A stretch of DNA of 64,000 bases from Arion vulgaris (Eukaryota > Mollusca > Gastropoda > Stylommatophora > Arionidae), in the NCBI GenBank assembly GCA_020796225.1, contig CM036774.1, positions 26,996,291 to 27,060,290 on the forward strand, in the 5' to 3' direction. The translations under genes and the position numbers were made by a program. Below the pieces are notes generated by a model that was not told the DNA's origin, did not search any database, and saw nothing but the letters and a program-made list of their open reading frames with translations. Below, piece by piece: positions 1-8,934 of the stretch (its first letter is position 1; every line of letters starts with the position of its first letter).

Positions 1-133
1 GTCCTCGATGTATTTGTGAAGATGTTGAATATATTTTGCAGAAATTAAAGTTAAAAAATTGTTGAATGCATTTTGCTCGGTCAGTGGCTATCCAGCCTGC
101 TCTTTTCGATTTGGAACTGTCAAGGGTTCTTTT
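1..133. other. Window start, no recognisable gene
   Basis: I see no exon, repeat unit or known element in this AT-rich stretch. It is probably intron or flank of the ADAM17-like gene whose first visible exon starts at 4394. Confidence 0.4.
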
Positions 134-142
134 ACATGCTTT

Positions 143-480
143 AGGGGACTGCCTAGAGTAGTTGATAGTAGCTCGGCCTGCTAGCTGTGAGACGCCTCAT
201 AGCTCGGTTTCGAACCTACTGTCCGGCATTTGTTTGAGTCCTCTGGTCTTACTCAGGACGATAACGTGAGTACCTCTGAAGTCGGAGAAAATCTGCCTGA
301 TGGCGAGGAACACTAATTATGAGTACATTGAGCAACGGCTGCCAGTGTAAGTAATTTACAATGGCACGCTGCTGCCATTGTAAGAAATTGAAAACGGATT
401 TCACGAAAAATCAGTTTCAGAGATGAAACTCGTCTGAGCTGAAAGCGACGAAAGAAAAAAACAAGAAAAACAAGAAAAAA
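143..480 (+). mobile_element. tRNA-derived SINE with 9-bp target duplication
   Basis: The head has a pol III B-box-like segment near 204-217 (GGTTTCGAACCT) and an A-box-like segment near 160-175. The body runs to an A-rich GAAAAAC-type tail. The direct repeat ACATGCTTT lies on both sides (134-142 and 481-489), as expected for target-primed retroposition. Related copies lie at 37736-38030 (+) and 38105-38404 (-). Confidence 0.75.
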
Positions 481-499
481 ACATGCTTTCAAATTGAAC

Positions 500-775
500 A
501 CAGGACATACGTTTTATCATCCGTCTCTGATAGGATTAGGAACTTGATCTCACCTACACTGAGATCAGGAATCTCCTGAAAATAATCTCAATGGCTTCAT
601 GACGGAGCAAACGGAGTACATTTGGAATTAGTGATGAGCACCTAGCCTCTGTGCCACAGAGACAGTCAATATGGACTGTAAACATGGACAATGCACAGTT
701 GGCATGAGTTAGCTCAGACGTCCTACCTATGATCAGTTAGATCTGATACCATGTTACAGTATAACCTTACATGTG
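500..775. other. Intergenic or intronic DNA
   Basis: No coding pattern, repeat array or element end was recognised. Short ORFs on either strand lack splice signals or family motifs. Confidence 0.35.
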
Positions 776-776
776 G

Positions 777-930
777 TAATTCTTCTTCTTCTTTGTGTCG
801 TTCTTTACGGCCAATTTTAATCACTCTTTGTGATATGTTTAATCTTTGCCAAGAACCTGTATACGTTGCACATTTCTTTGTGATATGTTTGATCTTTGCC
901 AAGAACCTGTATACGTTGCACATTGGTTAG
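777..930 (-). mobile_element. SINE 3' portion with GAA tail and internal duplication
   Basis: Read on the minus strand this matches the 3' halves of the SINE copies at 36565-36810 and 61018-61172, ending in a (GAA)n tail (seen as TTCTTCTTC at 780-790). A stretch of about 50 bp beginning with CTTTGTGATATGTTT occurs twice in tandem, so this copy has an internal duplication. Confidence 0.65.
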
Positions 931-1106
931 ATGTGGTAATTTAAAGTGAGGATTTCTGTTTGTCAAATCTGACAGTTATCCGTTGGTACAAATTTGTGTC
1001 TTGTTGGATGATATTGTATATTTTTGCCGACATTCCGATATGCCTGTCATAAATGCTTTGAAGGTCAAACATGGACACAGCATTCTCAAATTATCATCAC
1101 AAACCA

Positions 1107-1508
1107 CACTGATCACAAAGTGTGGTTAACTTGGTTGATAAGAACAAACTACACTGATCACAAAGTGTGGTTAACTTGGTTGATAAGAACAAACTACACT
1201 GATCACAAAGTGTGGTTAACTTGGTTGATAAGAACAAACCACACAGATCACAGAGTGGTTAACTTGGTTGATAAGAACAAATCACACACAGATCACAAAG
1301 TGTGGTTAACTTGGTTGATAAGAACAAACTACACAGATCACAAAGTGTGGTTAACTTGGTTGATAAGAACAAACCACACACAGATCACAAAGTGTGGTTA
1401 ACTTGGTTGATAAGAACAAACTACACAGATCACACAGTGTGGTTAACTTGGTTGATAAGAACAAATCACACACAGATCACAAAGTGTGGTTAACTTGGTT
1501 GATAAGAA
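1107..1508. repeat. 45-bp minisatellite, about 9 copies
   Basis: The unit contains GATCACAAAGTG followed by TGGTTAACTTGGTTGATAAG. Copies differ by a few bases and small indels (45-47 bp). Open frames across it are a by-product of the repeat and not genes. Confidence 0.9.
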
Positions 1509-1567
1509 AGAATAGAAATAAACAAACAGCAAATATAAACAGATTGAAAACAGAAACAGAAACTTTC

Positions 1568-2547
1568 TACATGTGGATGTACAGAATAGTTGGAAGAATA
1601 TATACGGAATAGTTGGAGGAATATATACAGAATAGTTGGCAGAATATATACAGAATAGTTGGCAGAATATATACAGAATAGTTGGAGGAATATATACAGA
1701 ATAGTTGGCAGAATATATACAGAATAGTTGGAAGAATATATACAGAATAGTTGGCAGAATATATACAGAATAGTTGGAGGAATATATACAGAATAGTTGG
1801 AGGAATATATACAGAATAGTTGGCAGAATATATACAGAATAGTTGGAAGAATATATACAGAATAGTTGGAAGAATATATACAGAATAGTTGGAGGAATAT
1901 ATACAGAATAGTTGGAGGAATATATACAGAATAGTTGCGAATATATACAGAATAGTTGGAGGAATATATACAGAATAGTTGGAGGAATATATACAGAATA
2001 GTTGGAGGAATATATATACAGAATAGTTGGAAGAATATATACAGAATAGTTGGCAGAATATATACAGAATAGTTGGAAGAATATATACAGAATAGTTGGC
2101 AGAATATATACAGAATAGTTGGAGGAATATATACAGAATAGTTGGAGGAATATATACAGAATAGTTGGAAGAATATATACAGAATAGTTGGAAGAATATA
2201 TACAGAATAGTTGGAGGAATATATACAGAATAGTTGGAAGAATATATACAGAATAGTTGGAAGAATATATACAGAATAGTTGGAGGAATATATACAGAAT
2301 AGTTGGAAGAATATATACAGAATAGTTGGAAGAATATATACAGAATAGTTCGAGGAATATATACAGAATAGTTGGAGGAATATATACAGAATAGTTGGAG
2401 GAATATATACAGAATAGTTGGAGGAATATATACAGAATAGTTGGAAGAATATATACAGAATAGTTGGAGGAATATATACAGAATAGTTGGAGGAATATAT
2501 ATACAGAATAGTTGGAGGAATATATACAGAATAGTTGGCAGAATATT
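1568..2547. repeat. 23-bp minisatellite, about 42 copies
   Basis: The unit is ATATATACAGAATAGTTGGA plus three variable bases; GGA, GCA and GAA variants alternate. Because 23 is not a multiple of 3, the minus strand cycles through all three frames, and none contains a stop. This produces a long open frame joined to a LINE fragment at 2550-2700. It is not a protein gene. Confidence 0.92.
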
Positions 2548-2700
2548 ACTACTGCGTTCTGAAAAGATTGGGACTTTGGATTCTCTAATAAAGGCCACCT
2601 TGTGCCTCATATTGTCAGCCACACTATACAGTGTATCTTGGACGCTGGTGTAAACATCCATGATATTCTTCCAACTATCATAGATATCTTTTGCATGTGG
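2548..2700 (-). pseudogene. Jockey-like LINE 3' coding fragment
   Basis: Minus-strand translation gives a short segment with SVQDTLYSVADNM and AFIRESKVPI. This is the very C-terminal region of an RNase H-bearing LINE. Copies of the same terminus lie at 28711-28918 (-) and 42780-43420 (-), where upstream sequence is longer. It is truncated on both sides and abuts the 23-bp array. Confidence 0.7.
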
Positions 2701-3170
2701 CAAAGCACCTGCAAAAGACTAAAATTAAAAATATTGAGAGCATGCATTTTCCCAGTGGCTACTTATGGTTGTGAATCATGGACTATTACACAGAAATTAA
2801 GAACGAAAATCCAGTCCTTCGAAACTAAATGCTACAGAAAGATCCTACAAATACCATGGACAGAAAAAGAAAGAACACTGATGTCCTGAAAGAACTAAAT
2901 GTTAAAGAGAATTGGCTGATAAACAACATACTATACAGAAAAATTAGATACTTTGGTCACATCAAGCATCACGATGGCCTGGAAAGAACAATACTAGAGG
3001 GCAGGGTCCCAGGACGCAGAGGCAGACCAAGAAGAAGATGGCTACAAGATATTAAAGAAACCATGAACATGACCACCAATGAAGTGGGTGAACTGGCAAG
3101 AGATAGAGTGAATTTCAGATGTGCTGCAAAGAGAGCAACATCCTATAAAGGATACGCACCTTGATGATGA
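2700..3170 (+). pseudogene. LINE 3' end, RT C-terminal region
   Basis: Two overlapping frames (to about 2889, then from about 2829) encode the region downstream of the reverse transcriptase palm. Recognisable blocks are RACIFPVATYGCESWT, KCYRKILQIPWTEK, ENWLINNILYRKIRYFGHIK and GRRGRPRRRWLQDIKE. The frame shift between them shows it is dead. The element ends in a (GAT)n-like tail near 3160-3170. A close partial copy lies at 61865-62075. The sequence shows a 5'-truncated APE-type LINE; the exact clade is not determined. Confidence 0.8.
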
Positions 3171-3468
3171 TCATAGGTATCAAGGAAAACTAATAAAGAA
3201 ATGCTACAACAGCTAGAAGTCAAAAGAGAATTACCTAGAGAAATACAAGATAGACAAACACAACACTTTAGTTACATTTAAAAAGATATAATACATCATT
3301 GAAGACCATTTGGAAGGGACAGCAAGAGAACAAGTGAAGATTCAGATATAATAGGAGGAGGATCATCAAGACTTGGACAGGTATATCATCAGGGCAAGGA
3401 ACAGAACTTGCTGGAAACATGTTGCAATCAAATGTTCATGTGGAGATGGTACATGATGATGATGATAA
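3171..3468 (+). pseudogene. Degenerate second LINE 3' end
   Basis: Blocks resembling the last part of an APE-type LINE ORF are broken by stops, and the piece ends in an ATG/GAT-type simple tail at 3450-3468. The final segment (CNQMFMWRW) matches the layout of the LINE end at 47690-47726. Confidence 0.5.
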
Positions 3469-3559
3469 TCTATTACAATCTAGAATGTTCCATTAATTAT
3501 TCAAAATATACTTTTGTTTAGTTAAAGCCAACAGACTTTGTTGTCACATGGTAATTAAT

Positions 3560-4385
3560 GAATCAATATTTGTTAGAACAATCATTTGTCCTTGTCTTAT
3601 ATTTATTGAGAGAAATCAATATTTGCTAGAACAATCATTTGTCCTTATCTTATATTTATTGAGAGGAATCAATATTTGCTAGAACAATCATTTGTCCTTG
3701 TCTTATATTTATTAAGAGGAATCAATATTTGTTAGAACAATAATTTGTCCTTATCTTATATTTATTGAGAGGAATCAATATTTGTTAGAACAATCATTTG
3801 TCCTTGTCTTATATTTATTGAGAGGAATCAATATTTGCTAGTCAATCATTTGTCCTTATCTTATATTTATTGAGAGAAATCAATATTTGTTAGAACAATC
3901 ATTTATCCTTGTCTTATATTTATTGAGAGAAATCAATATTTGTTAGAACAATCATTTGTCCTTGTCTTATATTTATTGAGAGAAATCAATATTTGCTAGA
4001 ACAATCATTTGTCTTTATCTTATATTTATTGAGAGAAATCAATATTTGCTAGAACAATCATTTGTCCTTATCTTATGTTTATTGAGAGAAATCAATATTT
4101 GTTAGAACAATCATTTGTCCTTGTCTTATATTTATTGAGAGGAATCAATATTTGTTAGAACAATCATTTGTCCTTGTCTTATATTTATTGAGAGGAATCA
4201 ATATTTGTTAGAACAATCATTTATCCTTGTCTTATATTTATTGAGAGGAATCAATATTTGCTAGTCAATCATTTGTCCTTATCTTATATTTATTGAGAGA
4301 AATCAATATTTGTTAGAACAATCATTTGTCCTTGTCTTATATTTATTGAGAGAAATCAATATTTGATAGAACAATTTCTTATCTT
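3560..4385. repeat. 52-bp minisatellite, about 16 copies
   Basis: The unit contains AATCAATATTTGTTAGAACA, then CATTTGTCCTTGTCTTATAT and TTATTGAGAG. Some copies lack 5 bp. The array ends only 9 bp before the exon that starts at 4394, so the polypyrimidine tract of that acceptor is formed at the edge of the array (ATCTTACTTTTAG). Confidence 0.9.
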
Positions 4386-4393
4386 ACTTTTAG

Positions 4394-4495
4394 TCCGATT
4401 AATCAAGCTTGTTGCCAGAATTGCTCTACATCTCCTGCAAAAACACTCTGCCAAAATACTGAAGCCGAAGACTGCAGAAAAGAGAGTTTCTGCAC
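4394..4495 (+). CDS. ADAM17-like sheddase, end-of-disintegrin exon
   Basis: This 102-nt internal exon lies between acceptor TTACTTTTAG and donor GTATCC. Read from base 4395 it encodes 33 complete codons plus two bases, with the cysteine signature ACCQNC then LCQN, DCRK and SFCT. Human ADAM17 has the same spacing (CCKNC ... KKCQ ... TCKG ... SYCT) at the disintegrin/cysteine-rich junction. ADAM17 is a membrane metalloprotease that releases ectodomains of signalling proteins. The exon starts with one base of a split codon and ends in phase 2, matching the exon at 6117. Upstream exons (propeptide, HExxH catalytic domain) are not in the window. Another ADAM is possible in isolation but not given the later exons. 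Confidence 0.82.
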
Positions 4496-4800
4496 GTATC
4501 CTTGCAGAGCTTGTCATATAGACACATTTTTATTGATTGTACAAAATTATAGTAGTGTGTTGTTGAAATAGCTGCTGTTTAGCTTTTCTCTGTGTTGTAT
4601 ACTCCATTTTGTATACTTGTATTGAGAAAAGTTGTTTGAATAGCATATTTCTATATTCACAGTTTCTTGATCACAAATTCTCTGTAAACAATTTAATGTA
4701 GGATTTAATGTTTTAAAAGTTAGGTGTTATAAAAGGTCATAAACACAGTCTATATGAATTAGAAAGTCAACATTAGGGTCAGTGAACCAAAGCTGACCAA
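4496..4800. other. Intron of the ADAM17-like gene
   Basis: AT-rich intronic DNA without a recognisable element. A TATTCACAG acceptor-like string near 4665 opens only a short frame with no cysteines, so it was not called an exon. Confidence 0.5.
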
Positions 4801-4809
4801 GACCAAGAA

Positions 4810-5040
4810 TGGGCCCAGGCGTCATCAAAGCAGGGCTTTGCACTCGTGGATCAGCACTCCCATCCAGGTGATATCATTATCTACACTGATGGCTCTGTTG
4901 CTTTCATAGTGTGCTGTGAAATTCATCACTCCTGTTGTATCATTTGCTTGATAAAGACCTTTTGGTCGAAACGTTGCTGTGTATTGTCATTTTTTTGGGT
5001 ATTTTGTACAACTACAGTACTTTGTTATTACGTGTTATAC
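4810..5040 (+). pseudogene. Retroelement tail with RNase H start and GATAAAG motif
   Basis: A short stretch encodes GDIIIYTDGS, the first catalytic-Asp block of a retroelement RNase H, and then decays. At 4948-4976 is TTGATAAAG, a 4-bp stem with TTTT loop (GACC/GGTC), then CGAAACGTTG. A similar module is at 59750-59779. Confidence 0.5.
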
Positions 5041-5044
5041 CATT

Positions 5045-5240
5045 AACAGAGAAGGGAACAAATAGATCTATTCAGAAATAACTCAGAATCAAAGAAAACT
5101 GGCTGATGTTGCAAATAAGAATTAGTAAATTGAATTATTTTGGACATATAAAAAAGATGGAAAAGATTATAGAAGACCATTATGAAAGGAGACATTTCGG
5201 CAAAGAGAAGTAGAGGAGGACCATAGAGAAGAAGGATTCA
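5045..5240 (+). pseudogene. LINE C-terminal fragment
   Basis: A broken frame encodes segments resembling the end of an APE-type LINE ORF (KLADVANKN ... GHIKKMEK ... GGP.RR). It runs without a gap into the 16-bp array at 5235, whose unit matches the LINE codons for the WIQDVTD region. See the better-preserved relative at 37480-38597. Confidence 0.6.
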
Positions 5241-5615
5241 GGATGTGACAGATGCAGGATGTGACAGATTCAGGGTGTGACAGATGCAAGATGTTACAGA
5301 TGCAGGATGTGACATATGCAGAGTGTGACAGATGCAGGATGTGACTGATTCAGGGTGTGACAGATGCAGGATGTGACATATTCAGGATGTGACAGATGCA
5401 GGGTGTGACAGATTCAGGATGTGACAGATTCAGGGTGTGACAGATTCAGAATGTGACAGATTCATGGTATGACATATGCAGGGTGTGACAGATGCAGGAT
5501 GTGACAGATTCAGGGTGTGACAGGTGCAAGATGTGACAGATTCAGAATGTGACAGATTCAGAGTGTGATAGATGCAGGATGTGACAGATGCATGATGTGA
5601 CAGATACAGGATGTG
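5235..5615. repeat. 16-bp minisatellite grown from LINE coding sequence
   Basis: The unit is GATTCAGGATGTGACA, with GATGCAGG variants, in about 23 copies. The unit is nearly identical to the LINE segment just upstream that encodes the conserved IQDVTD block of the C-terminus, so the array appears to be a local expansion of it. Confidence 0.85.
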
Positions 5616-5639
5616 ACAGATGATGTTAGGACGCTGCAG

Positions 5640-5961
5640 CAACAGAAGTCATCTAGCATATTAGAGAAGATCAGAAACGACAAAATCAGACGAAACAAGG
5701 TGTGTTCCTTGTAAGTGCTACAAAATATAAAGAAACAACAGGTCAAATGGTTCGCACACCTATCAAGGTAACCACAAGACAGTCTCCCACAAAGAGCACT
5801 AGCTTGCAGATACAAAATACCCAGAGGACGACCACATAAATGATGGATTGACGTAATATCTGAGGCAGTAAATTCCACCTTGTACAAAGCGCATAAAGAG
5901 GGTCGCTCCAGGTGTCTTTTTCTTTTCGACCTGACGCCGAAAGGTAAAACAGGACTAGAGA

Positions 5962-5966
<5 letters not shown>
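5640..5966 (+). pseudogene. LINE 3' end with terminal microsatellite
   Basis: The frame encodes KIRNDKIRR, then KKQQVKWFAHLSR, RALACRYKI and GRPHKWWIDVI before SRCLFLFDLTPK, typical of the last 100 residues of an APE-type LINE ORF. Internal stops mark it as dead. It ends in a GATA-type tail that has grown into the microsatellite at 5965. Relatives are at 45490-45870 (+) and 61300-61580 (-). Confidence 0.7.
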
Positions 5967-6026
<60 letters not shown>

Positions 6027-6078
6027 ATAGAGATAGAGATAGAGATAGAGATAGAGATAGAGATAGATAGATAGATAC
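5965..6078. repeat. GATA / GA / GATAGA compound microsatellite
   Basis: The order is (GATA)n, (GA)n, then (GAGATA)n and (GATA)n again. It probably grew from the LINE 3' tail just before it. It ends only 38 bp before the splice acceptor of the exon at 6117. Confidence 0.95.
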
Positions 6079-6116
6079 TTCACAACTTGCATTGAAGTTC
6101 TGAACTACTGACACAG

Positions 6117-6179
6117 TGGAGTCACTTTTAATTGTCCAGTTTCTGACCAAATGGAGGACTGGACAAACTGCAGAGACCA
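6117..6179 (+). CDS. ADAM17-like sheddase, short cysteine-rich exon
   Basis: This 63-nt exon lies between acceptor ACTGACACAG and donor GTACGT. Its first base completes the split Thr codon from 4495. The frame then reads GVTFNCPVSDQMEDWTNCRD and ends in phase 2. Human ADAM17 has a segment of the same length and spacing here (T-G-N-S-S-E-C-P, then D-T-V-C-L-D-L before GKC). The two cysteines sit at matching positions. Phase agreement on both sides, plus the match to the family, make this microexon credible despite its size. It belongs to the membrane-proximal substrate-recognition region. Confidence 0.78.
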
Positions 6180-6234
6180 GTACGTATATGAGTGTGTGTA
6201 CCATGTTTTAATCATTTGATATTTTCTAAATAAT

Positions 6235-6525
6235 ATGTTTTTGGTAGGTAATACATTCTTAGGGAATAAGATATCACTAGGGAATAAGATATCTTTAGGG
6301 AATAAGATATCATTAGGGAATAAGATATCTTTAGGGAATAACATTTTTAGGGAATAAGACATTATTAAGGAATGAGATATCATTAGGGAATAAGACATCA
6401 TTAGGGAATAAGACATTATTAAGGAATAAGACATCATTAGGGAATAAGATATCTTTAGTGAATAATATATCTTTAGTGAATAACATATCCTTAATGAATA
6501 ATATATCCCTAAGATATAAATAACA
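6235..6525. repeat. 18-bp minisatellite
   Basis: The unit GGAATAAGATATCATTAG occurs in about 15 copies with CATTAG/CTTTAG variants. An 18-bp period keeps one minus frame open as six-residue repeats; there is no reason to call it coding. It lies in the ADAM17-like intron. Confidence 0.88.
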
Positions 6526-6563
6526 TATATTAATATTCATATAATTTTCTTTTTTTTAAAAAT

Positions 6564-7386
6564 ACCTAACTGACTGTTGTATTGACAGTGAGAAATGTTA
6601 TACCTAACTCTGACTGTTGTATTGACAGTGGGAAATGTTATACCTAACTCTGACTGTTGTATTGACAGTGGGAAATGTTAGTTATACCTAACTCTGATTG
6701 TTGTATTGACAGTGGGAAATGTTATACCTAACTCTGACTGTTGTATTGACAGTGGGAAATGTTATACCTAACTCTGTTGTATTGACAGTGGGAAATGTTA
6801 TACCTAACTCTGACTGTTGTATTGACAGTGGGAAATGTTATACCTAACTCTGACTGTTGTATTGACAGTGGGAAATGTTATACCTAACTCTGACTGTTGT
6901 ATTGACAGTGGGAAATGTTATACCTAACTCTGACTGTTGTATTGACAGTGGGAAATGTTATACCTAACTCTGACTGTTGTATTGACAGTGGGAAATGTTA
7001 TACCTAACTCTGACTGTTGTATTGACAGTGGGAAATGTTATACCTAACTCTGACTGTTGTATTGACAGTGGGAAATGTTATACCTAACTCTGATTGTTGT
7101 ATTGACAGTGAGAAATGTTATACCTAACTCTGACTTGTATTGACAGTGGGAAATGTTATACCTAACTCTGATTGTTGTATTGACAGTGGGAAATGTTATA
7201 CCTAACTCTGACTGTTGTATTGACAGTGGAAAATGTTATACCTAACTCTGATTGTTGTATTGACAGTGGGAAATGTTATACCTAACTCTGATTGTTGTAT
7301 TGACAGTGAGAAATGTTATACCTAACTCTGATTGTTGTATTGACAGTGGGAAATGTTATACCTAACTCTGATTGTTGTATTCACAG
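6564..7386 (+). repeat. 40-bp array repeating a 3' splice site and exon start
   Basis: About 20 copies of a unit that reads TACCTAACTCTGACTG, then TTGTATTGACAG, then TGGGAAATGTTA. The last copy merges with the true acceptor and the first bases of the exon at 7387 (TTCACAG / TGGGAAGTGTTAT). Each unit therefore carries a branch-point-like CTAAC, a short pyrimidine tract, an AG and the first four codons of the exon (GKCY, with AAA for AAG). Splicing to any upstream copy would read GKCYT and then hit TAA at once. Confidence 0.92.
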
Positions 7387-7481
7387 TGGGAAGTGTTATC
7401 GTGGAATCTGCCGAAACTTCTGTGGGATCAAATCAATTATAGAAGGATTGAATCTGAAAGCTTGCTTGTGTCAAGATAATG
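7387..7481 (+). CDS. ADAM17-like sheddase, membrane-proximal exon 1
   Basis: This 95-nt exon follows acceptor TTGTATTCACAG and is followed by donor GTTTGT. The first base completes a codon begun at 6178-6179. The frame then encodes GKCYRGICRNFC, a short linker and NLKACLCQDN. Human ADAM17 has GKCKDGKCIPFC ... LESCACNETDN at the equivalent place, so the C-x3-C-x3-C and C-x-C spacing is preserved. This begins the membrane-proximal domain that senses substrates and membrane lipids. The exon ends in phase 1, matching the exon at 10532. The 40-bp array directly upstream copies its start. Confidence 0.88.
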
Positions 7482-7590
7482 GTTTGTCATTATTGTTATC
7501 CTTAACTATTGCTTCTTATTGTGTGGTACGTACATGTAAACAAGAAATAGAACATGTTTGTCATAACATGTAGTGTAATAGGAAATAAAT

Positions 7591-7905
7591 GAGTGTCTGA
7601 CTAAACGGATTAGAGTGCGGCTGCCATACGGAGATAGATGAGCGTCTGACTAAACGGATTGAAGTGCGGCTGCCATACGGGAGATAGATGAGCGTCTGAC
7701 TAAACGGATTAGAGTGCGGCTGCCATACGGGAGATAGATGAGCGTCCTGACTAAACGGATTAGAGTGGGCTCCCATACGGAGACCTATGTTCAATTCACG
7801 ATAAGGCCAAGGATTTTTTCTGTGGGGGCATAAAAGAAAAATCTTAACCTGAACAAATTTTGCGGCAACTGCACTATCCATGCGGCCGTTAAATTTTGCA
7901 GGCTC
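7591..7905 (+). mobile_element. tRNA-derived SINE with fourfold tandem head
   Basis: Four tandem copies of a 49-50 bp tRNA-like head (CTGACTAAACGGATTAGAG, then GCGGCTGCCATACGG) are followed by a single B-box-like segment (CCTATGTTCAATTCACG) and the SINE body with TTCTGTGGGGGCATAAAAG. Minus-strand relatives with a single head are at 14340-14550, 21306-21376 and 23425-23600. Confidence 0.75.
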
Positions 7906-8006
7906 TCGTTCCTCCTGTCCTACAGCCTTAAAAAGTGGTACTGCAGACAGATGAGCACAAGGAGTTTTTTAAGAACCCCAGAGGAAGCAACGGAAGTAAC
8001 GAATAT

Positions 8007-8492
8007 GATCAACAAATAAACATGGTACAGGTATTAAGAGCTTCGAAAAAACAAATAGACAAACACGGGACTCGAACCACTTACCTAGTCCTTACGACAC
8101 CAATCGCCTAGCCTAGCAATACAAGCGTTTTTACGAACACAACCAATGAGCCATTCTAAAAAATGACTCACGGGGGAGTGTCTTTCTCAAACACTCGTTA
8201 CAACTAGACACAGAAACAATCAGGTAGGGTTCGTTCGAACAGTGTCTGCACAAACACATGATGTAAGCTTATTGTGCTTGTATATATTTGAGACGAGACA
8301 ATCTTGTCTCGTCTAGACACTCCCCCGTGAGTCATGTTTTTAGAATGGCTCATTGGTTGTGTTCGTGAAAACGCTCGTATTGCTAGGCTAGGCGATTGGT
8401 GTCGTAAGGACTAGGGTAAGTAGTTCAAGTCCTGTGTTTGTCTATTTGTTTTTCGGAAGCTCTTAATACCTGTACCATGTTTATTTGTTGAT
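8007..8492. mobile_element. Perfect-ended palindromic SINE pair
   Basis: Left arm 8007-8183 and right arm 8314-8492 are near-perfect inverted copies that begin and end with ATCAACAAATAAACATGG and its complement. Each arm carries a tRNA-like segment with GACTCGAACCAC (B-box complement). The 130-bp centre holds a smaller hairpin with GAGACGAGACAATC. It looks like two head-to-head tRNA-derived elements, or a fold-back element. Confidence 0.75.
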
Positions 8493-8548
8493 GATATTAC
8501 AGTCGAGTTTCTCTGTTCTAGCTGCTTATCTTTGTTAGTGCTCTAATC

Positions 8549-8808
8549 TAAAGGGGATATTCTTCGGTCTCTTCGCGACTGTCTGCTGGATGAGGACACT
8601 AAAATAGACGTTAAATCGATCAGCGATTTAGGCAGTTTGGAGTTACCCATTGTACAAGTCGAACTGGATGCCTGAGAGGCAGAGTGAGAGGTGTATTTAA
8701 TCAGCGAGCCACGAGAACCGTCAGTATACATACTCTTCGATATCTGTTAGGGAGACTGAGCACCTATGGGTCTGCCCGGAGTGCAGTAACGTCAGTTAGT
8801 AACCAATA
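8549..8808 (+). pseudogene. 5'-truncated RNase H LINE tail with 12-bp target duplication
   Basis: The 260-bp insert is bounded by the direct repeat AGTGCTCTAATC (8537-8548 and 8809-8820). It matches 44563-44813, the 3' end of a LINE that encodes RNase H upstream there. Shared landmarks are GGGGATATTCTTCGGTCTC at the start and GTCAGTTAGTAACC at the end. It has no intact ORF. Confidence 0.82.
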
Positions 8809-8934
8809 AGTGCTCTAATCATTTGATATACATATTTTTCTACAATTGTCACAGTGTATATTTTGAATACAACCGGTGAAAGAGGAGAACATTGTGGCAA
8901 GACTGAGTATACTGTCACTGGCTCAGATAACCAA

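Noticed and set aside
1567..2703. 378-codon minus-strand protein
   Set aside because: It consists of the 23-bp minisatellite plus a LINE tail; all frames of the unit happen to lack stops.
3529..3558. Possible upstream ADAM exon (frame with LCCHM between TTTGTTTAG and GTAATT)
   Set aside because: Only about 10 codons, no match to the expected cysteine order, and the exon needed to bridge to 4394 is absent.
4496..4530. Read-through of exon 4394 (YPCRACHID)
   Set aside because: The donor GTATCC at 4496 and the perfectly phased exon at 6117 explain the sequence better, and the read-through loses family spacing.
5743..6204. 153-codon minus frame with serine/leucine runs
   Set aside because: It is a translation of the GATA/GA microsatellite and antisense of the LINE tail and exon 6117.
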